A stretch of DNA of 5,360 nucleotides, taken from positions 1 through 5,360 of the forward strand of contig JAAOYH010000003.1 of assembly GCA_018221245.1 (NCBI GenBank), in the 5' to 3' direction. Positions 1 to 4,989 of the stretch are shown here, piece by piece. Below the pieces are notes generated by a model. It worked only from the letters and a program-made list of their open reading frames with translations, was not told the origin of the DNA and searched no databases. The DNA comes from Candidatus Woesearchaeota archaeon (GTDB lineage: Archaea; Nanobdellota; Nanobdellia; Woesearchaeales; UBA525). Each line of letters opens with the position of its first letter. The first letter of the stretch is position 1. A program made the position numbers and the translations under genes.

Positions 1-201
1 GATATAGGGTGTGCTTGCGGCTCCAAGGTTTTCATGTACATTCGCAAGAAGCATCTGCCACCCATACAACGTCAGGGTCAAGCCTTTAGCTTCTGGAATA
101 TTTTCAAGAGCTCCAAGCCGAAGAACAACCCCCTAGATATTCTAGAGGACGGCAAATACAGCATAGACCTCAAAGAAGCACTGGGCCTCAACGAGGAATG
201 A
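1..201 (+). CDS. C-terminal end of an archaeal zinc-ribbon protein (COG3364/DUF2072, OapC-like), partial
   Basis: The reading frame is open from the first base to a TGA at 199-201, giving 66 residues that lack the N-terminus. It begins with the second half of a zinc ribbon: the CxC pair in GCACGSKVFMYIRK, followed by a basic linker and a tail ending SIDLKEALGLNEE. This pattern (a Cys-rich knuckle running into F-x-Y-I-R-K, then a short C-terminal 'Y-x-I-D-L' segment) matches what I recall of the archaeal COG3364/DUF2072 zinc-ribbon family, now also called OapC-like. The first knuckle lies outside the window. The molecular role is not settled to my knowledge; zinc binding is inferred from the cysteines. 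The frame is on the same strand as the metallophosphoesterase but is separated from it by 33 bases containing a TATA box, so the downstream gene need not depend on this one. Confidence 0.6.
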   Translation, partial: DIGCACGSKVFMYIRKKHLPPIQRQGQAFSFWNIFKSSKPKNNPLDILEDGKYSIDLKEALGLNEE

Positions 202-203
202 AC

Positions 204-212
204 TTTTATATA
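204..212 (+). promoter_or_regulatory. TATA box for the metallophosphoesterase unit
   Basis: TTTTATATA lies just after the stop of the upstream zinc-ribbon gene. The first T of TTTATA (205) is 30 bases before the ATG at 235. Archaeal transcription usually starts about 25-27 bases after the box centre, so the mRNA would begin at or next to the start codon (leaderless). No Shine-Dalgarno sequence is seen before 235, which agrees. Confidence 0.7.
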
Positions 213-234
213 CTCTTTACAGTCCGCTACTACC

Positions 235-837
235 ATGAAGCTACTAGTCTTCACTGACACTCACGGTGACCCTAAGGCATTCAAGAGGATAAAAGATCTG
301 ATAGCGGAGGAATCTCCAGGGATGATCGTGTGCGCGGGAGACTTCACTATATTCGGTCAAGGAGTGGCAGATTTCCTCACTGAGTTGGATTCTCTTAACC
401 TGCCGACAGTCATAATTCATGGTAACCATGAGGAGGAAGAAGAGGTTGCTCAGATAGTTGAGGGGTGCAACAACCTACACTTTGTACATGGCCAAGTAAA
501 AGAGGTACAAGGGATAAAGTTCTTCGGCTTTGGTGGTCACGGGTTCAGGCAGAGAGAGCCCCTGCTGGAACAGCTCGGGGAGCAGCACGGTCACTTGATA
601 GACGGTACCACAATCATACTGAGCCACCCGCCACCATACGGCACTGCCGTGGACGAGATAGAGCCCGGCTGGCATGTGGGAAACCAGAGTCTTCTGGAGA
701 TCATTGAGGCCAGGCTACCGATGCTCGTCCTGTGCGGTCACATCCATGAGTGTTTTCACGAGAGGGATGAGATATTAGGGGTGCCAGTCATTAATCCTGG
801 CCCCGACGGAGAGATAATAGAGGTGGAAGATGACTGA
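235..837 (+). CDS. Icc-related calcineurin-like metallophosphoesterase (COG2129-like)
   Basis: This 200-residue protein carries the complete metal-ligand set of the calcineurin-like phosphoesterase fold: D8-x-H10 (TDTHG), G35-D36, G63-N64-H65-E66, H131 in LSHPPPYG and G168-H169-x-H171, ending with the usual NPG (187-189). Two metal ions, typically Mn or Fe, would bind between these residues to hydrolyse a phosphomonoester or phosphodiester. The short single-domain form with an FGFGGHG segment after the second strand is closest, from memory, to the archaeal Icc-related group COG2129; the YfcE/MJ0936 group (COG0622) is the alternative. The substrate cannot be read from sequence. No signal peptide is present, so it should be cytoplasmic. 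The ATG at 235 is set by the TATA box 30 bases upstream. The stop overlaps the start of the next gene by 8 bases, so the two are probably co-transcribed and translationally coupled. Confidence 0.88.
   Translation: MKLLVFTDTHGDPKAFKRIKDLIAEESPGMIVCAGDFTIFGQGVADFLTELDSLNLPTVIIHGNHEEEEEVAQIVEGCNNLHFVHGQVKEVQGIKFFGFGGHGFRQREPLLEQLGEQHGHLIDGTTIILSHPPPYGTAVDEIEPGWHVGNQSLLEIIEARLPMLVLCGHIHECFHERDEILGVPVINPGPDGEIIEVEDD
820..825 (+). promoter_or_regulatory. Ribosome binding site for the 163-aa protein
   Basis: GAGGTG matches the archaeal anti-Shine-Dalgarno sequence and sits 4 bases before the ATG at 830, inside the last codons of the metallophosphoesterase gene. It fixes the start of the downstream gene, which is internal to the transcript. 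Confidence 0.65.
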
Positions 838-1321
838 TATCCACGAGCTTATAGAGAAGATAGAGAAAAGCAGGCCATTCAAGGAGTTCAACAAGGCAAA
901 CCCAGACCACTACCTGGTGCACGCGTTCTGTCACGTCAAACAGGACGCAGGAAAAGTGGAACTGGGCTACTATGGAAAAAAGACAGACAAGATAACCGTT
1001 TTCACTACAGATCCCATAGAATCCAGGCCTCCAGAGGAGGTCTTGAAAGAATCTGGCGTTTTAAGGGAGCTTGACACGAAAATACTGAAAATAGGGCTTA
1101 CAGAGGCAAGAGAGCTAGCAGAAAAGCACCTCAAGGAAAAATACGCTGGACAGCAGGCTTCCCAAGAGATATGCATCCTCCAGCAGGCAGAGGTTCCCGT
1201 ATGGAACATCACGCTGGTTCTAGCATCTCTGAACATGCTGAATCTGAGGATTCAGGCAGATTCCGGAGAGATTACATACGAAGATATGAGGAATATTCTC
1301 GACCTGAGAGCCAAAGAATGA
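830..1321 (+). CDS. Conserved protein of unknown function, probably archaeal/DPANN-restricted
   Basis: A 163-residue soluble protein with no signal peptide, no membrane segment and no recognisable catalytic motif. The N-terminal 25 residues are helical and charged (LIEKIEKSRPFKEFNKANPDHYLVHAF). Then comes a strand-rich part with LGYYGKKTDKITVFTTDP (45-62), a helix-forming stretch TEARELAEKHLKEKY (91-105), and a C-terminal part VWNITLVLASLNMLNLRIQADSGEITYED (124-152). The last part, W-N-I-T followed by L-N-x-R-I-x-A-x-S-G-E-I, resembles the strand-turn-strand end of PepSY-like domains. I recall similar uncharacterised proteins in DPANN genomes, but I cannot name a family. Translation starts inside the phosphoesterase gene (8-base overlap, GAGGTG ribosome site), so it is made together with that enzyme. 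Being a partner or regulator of it is inference only. It is followed by about 100 bases without a gene. Confidence 0.75.
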   Translation: MTDIHELIEKIEKSRPFKEFNKANPDHYLVHAFCHVKQDAGKVELGYYGKKTDKITVFTTDPIESRPPEEVLKESGVLRELDTKILKIGLTEARELAEKHLKEKYAGQQASQEICILQQAEVPVWNITLVLASLNMLNLRIQADSGEITYEDMRNILDLRAKE

Positions 1322-1425
1322 TTTCTTTTCCGCACCTCAGAGCCATAGGTCCTGACCGTTATATCCATTTGGGTAATATTGGAGTACGACCTTCTTTATA
1401 AACCCGCAAAACGGGGTATGGATTG
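1322..1425. other. Intergenic spacer with the promoter of the next unit
   Basis: No gene is supported here. The left end has a pyrimidine-rich tract (TTTCTTTTCC, 1321-1330) directly after the upstream stop that could weakly help termination. The right end holds the TATA box at 1395-1402. A short ATG-GAT-TGA triplet run at 1418-1426 precedes the small ORF and is too short to mean anything alone. Confidence 0.5.
1395..1402 (+). promoter_or_regulatory. TATA box for the small ORF / kinase unit
   Basis: TTTATAAA starts 31 bases before the ATG at 1426. This is the same spacing as in the metallophosphoesterase promoter (30) and the inferred signal peptidase start (31). A leaderless transcript beginning at about 1425 is predicted. 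It would cover the 26-codon ORF first and the kinase gene second. Confidence 0.65.
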
Positions 1426-1506
1426 ATGCCAGTGATAAGCTACAGAGCCAAGATTAAGAGCCGAAAACTCACTAATTTCTTCGACGAGGACAACTCTGAG
1501 GAGTAG
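1426..1506 (+). CDS. Small ORF, 26 residues, first gene of the kinase unit (unknown function)
   Basis: An ATG at 1426 opens a 26-codon frame ending in TAG at 1504-1506. I do not recognise the protein. It has a basic first half (R7, K9, K11, R13 and K14 within MPVISYRAKIKSRKL) and an acidic tail (FFDEDNSEE), with no cysteines and no membrane segment. Support for it being real is positional: the ATG is 31 bases after the first T of a good TATA box, exactly where leaderless genes in this window begin, and the frame ends 28 bases before the kinase start, which has its own strong ribosome site. It could be a true microprotein, a leader ORF whose translation affects the kinase gene, or a chance frame in a 5' leader. 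The charge split argues mildly for selection on the peptide, but homologues would be needed to settle it. Confidence 0.45.
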   Translation: MPVISYRAKIKSRKLTNFFDEDNSEE

Positions 1507-1522
1507 ACGGCACATGCCATTA

Positions 1523-1528
1523 GGAGGT
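1523..1528 (+). promoter_or_regulatory. Strong Shine-Dalgarno site for the kinase-like gene
   Basis: GGAGGT lies 6 bases before the ATG at 1535, near-perfect complementarity to the 16S 3' end. It marks this gene as an internal cistron on a leadered message, in contrast to the leaderless starts elsewhere in the window. Confidence 0.75.
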
Positions 1529-1534
1529 TAGTTC

Positions 1535-2089
1535 ATGCTTGTTGGAATTGTCGGAACGATAGGGGCGGGCAAGGGTACGGTTTCAGACTACTTGAAGGAT
1601 ATGGGTTTCCAGACTCTCAGCCTCTCAGATATTATCAGGGAAGAGGCTGACAAGAAGGGGTTAGATAAGGATAGGCGTTCTATGCAGAAACTGGGAAATG
1701 AACTCAGGAAAGAGCACGGTCCGGAAGTGTTGATGAAGCTTGCGCTCCAGCGCGTTCAGGGGGACTGTGTCATAGAGAGCATACGCAACCCTCATGAGGC
1801 CAGCCTGCTCAGGCAGCAGACCAACGCTATACTTGTGGGTGTGGACGCAGATCCTAAGAAACGCTTCGATCGGGTCGTAGCGAGGGAGAAGTCCACTGGA
1901 AGATCTGCTGATGCCAAGAGCTTCAAGGATTTTATAGAGCTCGAGGCAAGAGAACGGACAGAAGATATCTACGCCCAGCAACTCCACACTGTGCTAGAGA
2001 TGGTTGATTTGATGCTCATGAACGACATGGGTTCCAAAGAGCTATTCCACAAAGACATAGAGAAGAAACTCTCACCACATCTAGCTTAG
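1535..2089 (+). CDS. P-loop nucleotide kinase-like protein (dephospho-CoA kinase-like, UPF0200-type)
   Basis: A 184-residue cytoplasmic P-loop protein. Residues 4-15 (GIVGTIGAGKGT) form an adenylate-kinase-style Walker A loop with K13 and T15. A second strand and helix follow with SLSDIIREEADKKGL (29-43), then VIESIRNPHE (79-88) in the position of the Walker B / acceptor-binding strand. Residues 98-145 carry VGVDADPKKRFDRVVAREK and RERTE, the arginine-rich lid region that contacts phosphates. The S-D-I-I-R-E and E-S-I-R motifs resemble the archaeal UPF0200 group, which databases often label dephospho-CoA kinase-like or AAA ATPase. Because archaea have an unrelated GTP-dependent dephospho-CoA kinase (DUF359), the CoA role is doubtful; a (deoxy)nucleoside monophosphate kinase is an alternative. 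It follows a 26-codon ORF by 28 bases and overlaps the 3' end of the convergent YggU gene by 9 bases. Confidence 0.8.
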   Translation: MLVGIVGTIGAGKGTVSDYLKDMGFQTLSLSDIIREEADKKGLDKDRRSMQKLGNELRKEHGPEVLMKLALQRVQGDCVIESIRNPHEASLLRQQTNAILVGVDADPKKRFDRVVAREKSTGRSADAKSFKDFIELEARERTEDIYAQQLHTVLEMVDLMLMNDMGSKELFHKDIEKKLSPHLA

Positions 2090-2299
2090 GAGAACAGTCT
2101 TTCTCTTGGACGTGAAACCTGACTTAACCACTGCCTTTTTTCCCGACAGCTTCGAGAGAAAACGCTCAAGCTCCTTGTTTGCTTTCCCATTCTCAGGAGG
2201 GGCTGCAATGGCAACGTGGAGAGGATTCCCTTTTTTCAGGATGACGTTTTTCCTGGCGTTAGGTTTGACAACGACAGATATTCTTTCTGTGAACTCCAC
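2081..2299 (-). CDS. YggU/DUF167 family protein (UPF0235)
   Basis: A 72-residue protein with the family's whole recognisable core: VVVKPNARKN (9-18), a lysine-rich turn, HVAIAAPPENGKANKELERFL (28-48), and the closing KSGFTSKRKTVLL (59-71). The PPxxGKAN signature and the G-x-T-S-x-x-K end are what identify it. Length is at the short, single-domain size usual for archaea and bacteria. Its biochemical role is not known; nucleic-acid association has been suggested for the fold. The start is a GTG codon at 2299: the only upstream in-frame ATG (2311) is followed one codon later by TAG. No Shine-Dalgarno sequence is visible before the GTG. Its 3' end overlaps the kinase gene tail to tail by 9 bases, and its 5' end faces the signal peptidase gene across 75 bases containing a two-way TATA box. 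Confidence 0.9.
   Translation of the reverse strand: MEFTERISVVVKPNARKNVILKKGNPLHVAIAAPPENGKANKELERFLSKLSGKKAVVKSGFTSKRKTVLLS
2136..2141 (+). terminator. Oligo-T tract, possible terminator of the kinase transcript
   Basis: Six Ts on the plus strand lie about 47 bases after the kinase stop, with further T tracts at 2231-2236 (six) and 2247-2251 (five). Archaeal RNA polymerase can terminate at T runs of the non-template strand without a hairpin. The tracts also encode lysine codons of the opposing YggU gene, so they may exist only for that reason. Confidence 0.25.
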
Positions 2300-2341
2300 A
2301 AGCTAATGCATTTGCGCGCCTTAATCAGTCTTTCTCCATAA

Positions 2342-2351
2342 CCTTTATAAG
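2342..2351. promoter_or_regulatory. Near-symmetric TATA box between YggU and signal peptidase
   Basis: CCTTTATAAG reads as TTTATAAG on the plus strand and TTATAAAGG on the minus strand. On the plus strand the first T (2344) is 31 bases before the ATG at 2375, the leaderless spacing seen at other genes here. On the minus strand the predicted start would be near 2320, leaving a leader of about 20 bases before the YggU GTG. No other convincing TATA box for YggU is present, so the box may serve both genes. Confidence 0.55.
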
Positions 2352-2374
2352 CGACTAGGATGGCCTCGACAGAG

Positions 2375-3079
2375 ATGGATGACCTGCTGAAAGATATCAA
2401 GAGATTCTGGCACTGGCTATGGAATGATGATAGTGTGCTTAGCTGGGCGCTCAGCATCTTGTTCGCATTCGTAGTCATCAAGTGGGTGCTCTATCCTCTT
2501 CTTGGCCTCCTACTAGGGACACAGTTCCCTGTGGTTGCGGTGGTGAGCAACAGCATGGAACACAACATGGGATTCGACGATTGGTGGATGCAACATCAGG
2601 ACGAGTACCTTAAGTTAGAGATAACAGAACAGGAGTTCAGAGAGTACCCAATGAAGAACGGTTTCAACAAGGGAGACATAATAATTCTACTAGGAATAAA
2701 GGAAGACAAGATAAGCAGAGGCGATATCGTCGTGTACTGGGGAGGTAGAGCCTACCCGATAATTCATCGAGTCGTTGGCGTGGATCAAGACAGTGATGGA
2801 AGATTCTTCGTGATAAAAGGAGATAATAACAGGGAACCTCTACCTAAGACAAGCTCTTTTCAGGGAGAGTACCATGTCACGTATACAATTCCCTGTGAAG
2901 AGGGAACTTGTCCGGTTATTCTCGGGCGTGGCGTATTCCGTGTGCCTTGGCTTGGATGGGTGAAGATCGGTGCCGTGAACACTTTCCAGTGTCTGACCAG
3001 CGTGCATAAGTCCGAGATAGGTCTGGCGTGCTTCATCGAGGGCGGGAAAGAAAGGTTCGTCTTCAAAGAGATTTTCTGA
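2375..3079 (+). CDS. sec11: Signal peptidase I, archaeal Sec11-type
   Basis: A membrane serine protease that cuts signal peptides from secreted proteins on the outer face of the membrane. With the start at 2375 it has 234 residues: a charged N-terminus, one transmembrane helix at about 24-48 (WALSILFAFVVIKWVLYPLL...), then VVSNSMEH with catalytic S60, IIHRVVG with catalytic H131 (a His in place of the bacterial Lys), VIKGDNN with D150, and the box-E segment LGRGVFRVPWLGWVKI at about 183-198. The Ser-to-His distance of 71 is near that of other archaeal enzymes as I recall. No Asp follows GDNN at the +5 or +6 positions where Sec11 proteins usually have one. C174 and C179 (CEEGTC) in the exterior part could form a disulfide. 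An ATG at 2360 would add MASTE, but it lies only about 10 bases after the TATA box, before the expected transcript start, so 2375 is preferred. The 3' end overlaps convergent NMD3 by 17 bases. Confidence 0.9.
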   Translation: MDDLLKDIKRFWHWLWNDDSVLSWALSILFAFVVIKWVLYPLLGLLLGTQFPVVAVVSNSMEHNMGFDDWWMQHQDEYLKLEITEQEFREYPMKNGFNKGDIIILLGIKEDKISRGDIVVYWGGRAYPIIHRVVGVDQDSDGRFFVIKGDNNREPLPKTSSFQGEYHVTYTIPCEEGTCPVILGRGVFRVPWLGWVKIGAVNTFQCLTSVHKSEIGLACFIEGGKERFVFKEIF

Positions 3080-4064
3080 GACAGAACAGATGGTTCCCAT
3101 CAATAACTACCTTCACAGTATCTCCTGGCTTCGCACCCGATAAATCTGCCGAGTTCTCCACTGTAGTGGGTTGAAACGTCTCAGGGTGGAGGACCTCGCC
3201 AGCTCCGGAGACTTGCACGTCCACGGGCTCAAGCCTTTCAGCCTCGTCCCTATGGTATTGGAAAGAGCCCTTTTCTCCTGTGAGGAGTTCTCTTGCTATT
3301 ATTTTTGTGCTGATGCCTGTGATTAAGAAGTATCCATCTCCTTTCTTCACGATGTCGCCTTTGGAATAATCAGGGAGCGCTAAAAATGCAGTGGTCCTGT
3401 AGAGAATCTTCCCTGACTGTTTATTTTCTGAGAAGTGCTGCGCGTTCACCTTCAGTTCTCCACCAAACTTTTTCTGCAGATGTTTGACTAACTGTGCCAC
3501 GACCCTATGATCTGAGAGATAGTAATCTGTTCCACTCTCAACTTTTGAAGAGTTTGTCAGGTGCACACTGCGTTTTTCTGAGAGTAGTTTTTTGAGTTTT
3601 TCTTTCGCTTCAGGTGTCTCGTTCCTTATCTGTAGAATACCTTCGTAGTAAGTGGGCGAGGCTTTTTTGCAATGGGTGCAGACTGTTACCTCGTAGCTTA
3701 GAGGGAGAACGTATTCTTCTTCATACTCTTCGGGAGCCTCTTCTTGTTTTCCCCTCACTAGGATATCTACATCTATTGAACGATTGATGCCTGGCTTCTT
3801 GATTATGTCAGGTGTCTCGACGACAATCTCTGATATCTTGGCATCCATTGAGGGCTTCACAGCGTTATCTACAGCCTTCTTAATTGCGTCTTCAAGAGCT
3901 AAAGGCTGCCAGGCTTTCCCTCTAACTCTGTCGCAGGAATGGCATAGAACTAACTTCACTTCCTTCATATCTTTCACCAGGGGATGGAGCTCTCGCAGGC
4001 ATGACTTGCAGAACGTGCCTACAGTATCTTCTGATCCGCATTTGGGACATGGTAGCTGCGCCAT
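3063..4064 (-). CDS. nmd3: Archaeal NMD3 family ribosome-associated protein
   Basis: A 333-residue protein with the NMD3 N-terminal zinc region: four CxxC pairs at C6/C9, C19/C22, C41/C44 and C129/C132, the last two flanking an inserted domain (55-125) with KAVDNAVKPSMDAKISEI and an acidic EEAPEEYEEEY loop. The remainder has the strand-rich SH3/OB-like parts, including YYLSDHRVVAQLVKHLQKKFGGELKVNAQ (182-210) and a final beta region ending in GDTVKVVIDGNHLFCLRKSL. In eukaryotes NMD3 binds the large ribosomal subunit and adapts it for nuclear export. Archaea lack a nucleus, so a role in late large-subunit assembly or in keeping subunits inactive is inferred. The length fits the archaeal form, which lacks the eukaryotic export-signal tail. 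The ATG at 4064 is 29 bases after a TATA box. The gene follows the DHH gene on the same strand by 24 bases. Confidence 0.9.
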   Translation of the reverse strand: MAQLPCPKCGSEDTVGTFCKSCLRELHPLVKDMKEVKLVLCHSCDRVRGKAWQPLALEDAIKKAVDNAVKPSMDAKISEIVVETPDIIKKPGINRSIDVDILVRGKQEEAPEEYEEEYVLPLSYEVTVCTHCKKASPTYYEGILQIRNETPEAKEKLKKLLSEKRSVHLTNSSKVESGTDYYLSDHRVVAQLVKHLQKKFGGELKVNAQHFSENKQSGKILYRTTAFLALPDYSKGDIVKKGDGYFLITGISTKIIARELLTGEKGSFQYHRDEAERLEPVDVQVSGAGEVLHPETFQPTTVENSADLSGAKPGDTVKVVIDGNHLFCLRKSL

Positions 4065-4085
4065 ATTATGAGAATGATATCTTCC

Positions 4086-4093
4086 TATTTAAA
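4086..4093 (-). promoter_or_regulatory. TATA box of nmd3, overlapping the DHH gene stop codon
   Basis: On the minus strand the sequence is TTTAAATA followed by GG, starting at 4093, 29 bases before the nmd3 ATG at 4064. It shares three bases (4089-4091) with the TAA stop of the upstream DHH gene. It gives NMD3 a private leaderless promoter inside what otherwise looks like an operon. Confidence 0.65.
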
Positions 4094-4988
4094 CGGCATC
4101 GTTCATGGCTTTGATAATCTCTGCCAGAACTTGTTCTTTCTCTTCAAGTTTGATTCCGCATCCAGCAGCTCCTTTATGACCGCCGCCTCCGTGCTTCTGG
4201 GCAAGCAGTCCTAAATGGACTTTATTCTTAGGTGTCCAGACGTTCTTGTAGAGGCCCATCCTCACCATGCCTTCTGCCTTGGGATCGTCCCTAATTTTTA
4301 GGACAAACTCTGCTTTTGGAAATTTCAGGTATAGCTCGAATGGGTTCCCTGAGGGGAGTTCATCTTTTCTGCAGAGATCTACGACGAGAACTTTTCCTTC
4401 CATTCTGGAGCTCTCTTCGGCATGTTCCATGAATCTTTTGTTCTCGTTCTGCTCCTCCCTGAATTTTCTCTGCACTTCTGGATGAGATGCGGTTTCCTCT
4501 ATCGACAATGATTGTAGCATCTTGATTATTTTTCGCATGAACTCGAAATCTTCTGGGTTTCTCAATAAAGCGATAGATATCTGATCAACGGGTCCTGGGT
4601 TCTCGATATTATCTTTTGAGAATTTTCCAGAGTCTATTCTGTCAACTTCTTTTATTAGTGGTTTAAACATTGAAAGGTCGTGATCATCCTTGTTGAGCCT
4701 GTAGATATATCCTGCGCAGCTCGGCTGCTTGACGTCAAGATGGTACTTTGAGCTATCAGGCACCTTGACTGCCTGGGGGTGATGATCATAGTAGAGTGCA
4801 CATCCTTCTGCAGGGAACGGAAGATCTGTGACTGCATCAGTGGGCTCTGCAAGAAACCTTCCTGCCTTGCTGTCGTAAGGTTCTCGAAACTCGACATCGA
4901 GTTCACCATGGATTGCGTGCAACATCACTGCGCAACATATCCCGTCGAAGTCGGTATGTGTCACAATCCGCTTCACGGGCAGGCTCAT
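4089..4988 (-). CDS. DHH family phosphoesterase (DHH-DHHA1, NrnA/exopolyphosphatase-like)
   Basis: A 299-residue protein with both domains of the DHH superfamily. The DHH domain has VTHTDFDGICCA with metal ligands H11, D13 and D15, the name motif Y-Y-D68-H69-H70-P, and EVDRIDSG (about 115-122) with the fourth-motif Asp. After a charged helical linker (about 160-198, EVQRKFREEQNENKRFMEHAEE) comes the DHHA1 domain ending in KHGGGGHKGAAGCG (265-278), the substrate-binding GGGH loop. Such enzymes hydrolyse short oligonucleotides, pAp, cyclic dinucleotides or polyphosphate using two Mn ions; which one applies here cannot be told from sequence. The ATG at 4988 is preferred over a GTG at 5003: it has GGAG five bases upstream and sits one base after the TFS stop codon. 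It is therefore probably translated by ribosomes finishing TFS. Cytoplasmic. Confidence 0.88.
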   Translation of the reverse strand: MSLPVKRIVTHTDFDGICCAVMLHAIHGELDVEFREPYDSKAGRFLAEPTDAVTDLPFPAEGCALYYDHHPQAVKVPDSSKYHLDVKQPSCAGYIYRLNKDDHDLSMFKPLIKEVDRIDSGKFSKDNIENPGPVDQISIALLRNPEDFEFMRKIIKMLQSLSIEETASHPEVQRKFREEQNENKRFMEHAEESSRMEGKVLVVDLCRKDELPSGNPFELYLKFPKAEFVLKIRDDPKAEGMVRMGLYKNVWTPKNKVHLGLLAQKHGGGGHKGAAGCGIKLEEKEQVLAEIIKAMNDAV

Positions 4989-4989
4989 A

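Noticed and set aside
970..1236. 88-codon minus-strand frame inside the unknown protein gene
   Set aside because: Serine-rich shadow translation of a lysine/glutamate-rich coding strand, with no promoter.
1317..1360. Possible C/D box guide RNA (TGATTT ... CTGA)
   Set aside because: The C box departs from RUGAUGA and no paired C'/D' boxes or terminal stem are seen.
1661..1987. 108-codon minus-strand frame inside the kinase-like gene
   Set aside because: The plus strand encodes intact kinase motifs across the whole stretch; the antisense translation has no domain signature.
2106..2306. 66-codon plus-strand frame opposite YggU
   Set aside because: Phe-rich antisense shadow of the lysine-rich DUF167 gene, without start signals.
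3784..4071. 95-codon plus-strand frame opposite nmd3
   Set aside because: It is the complement of the conserved NMD3 zinc region and inserted domain, has no promoter or ribosome site, and its translation resembles no protein.
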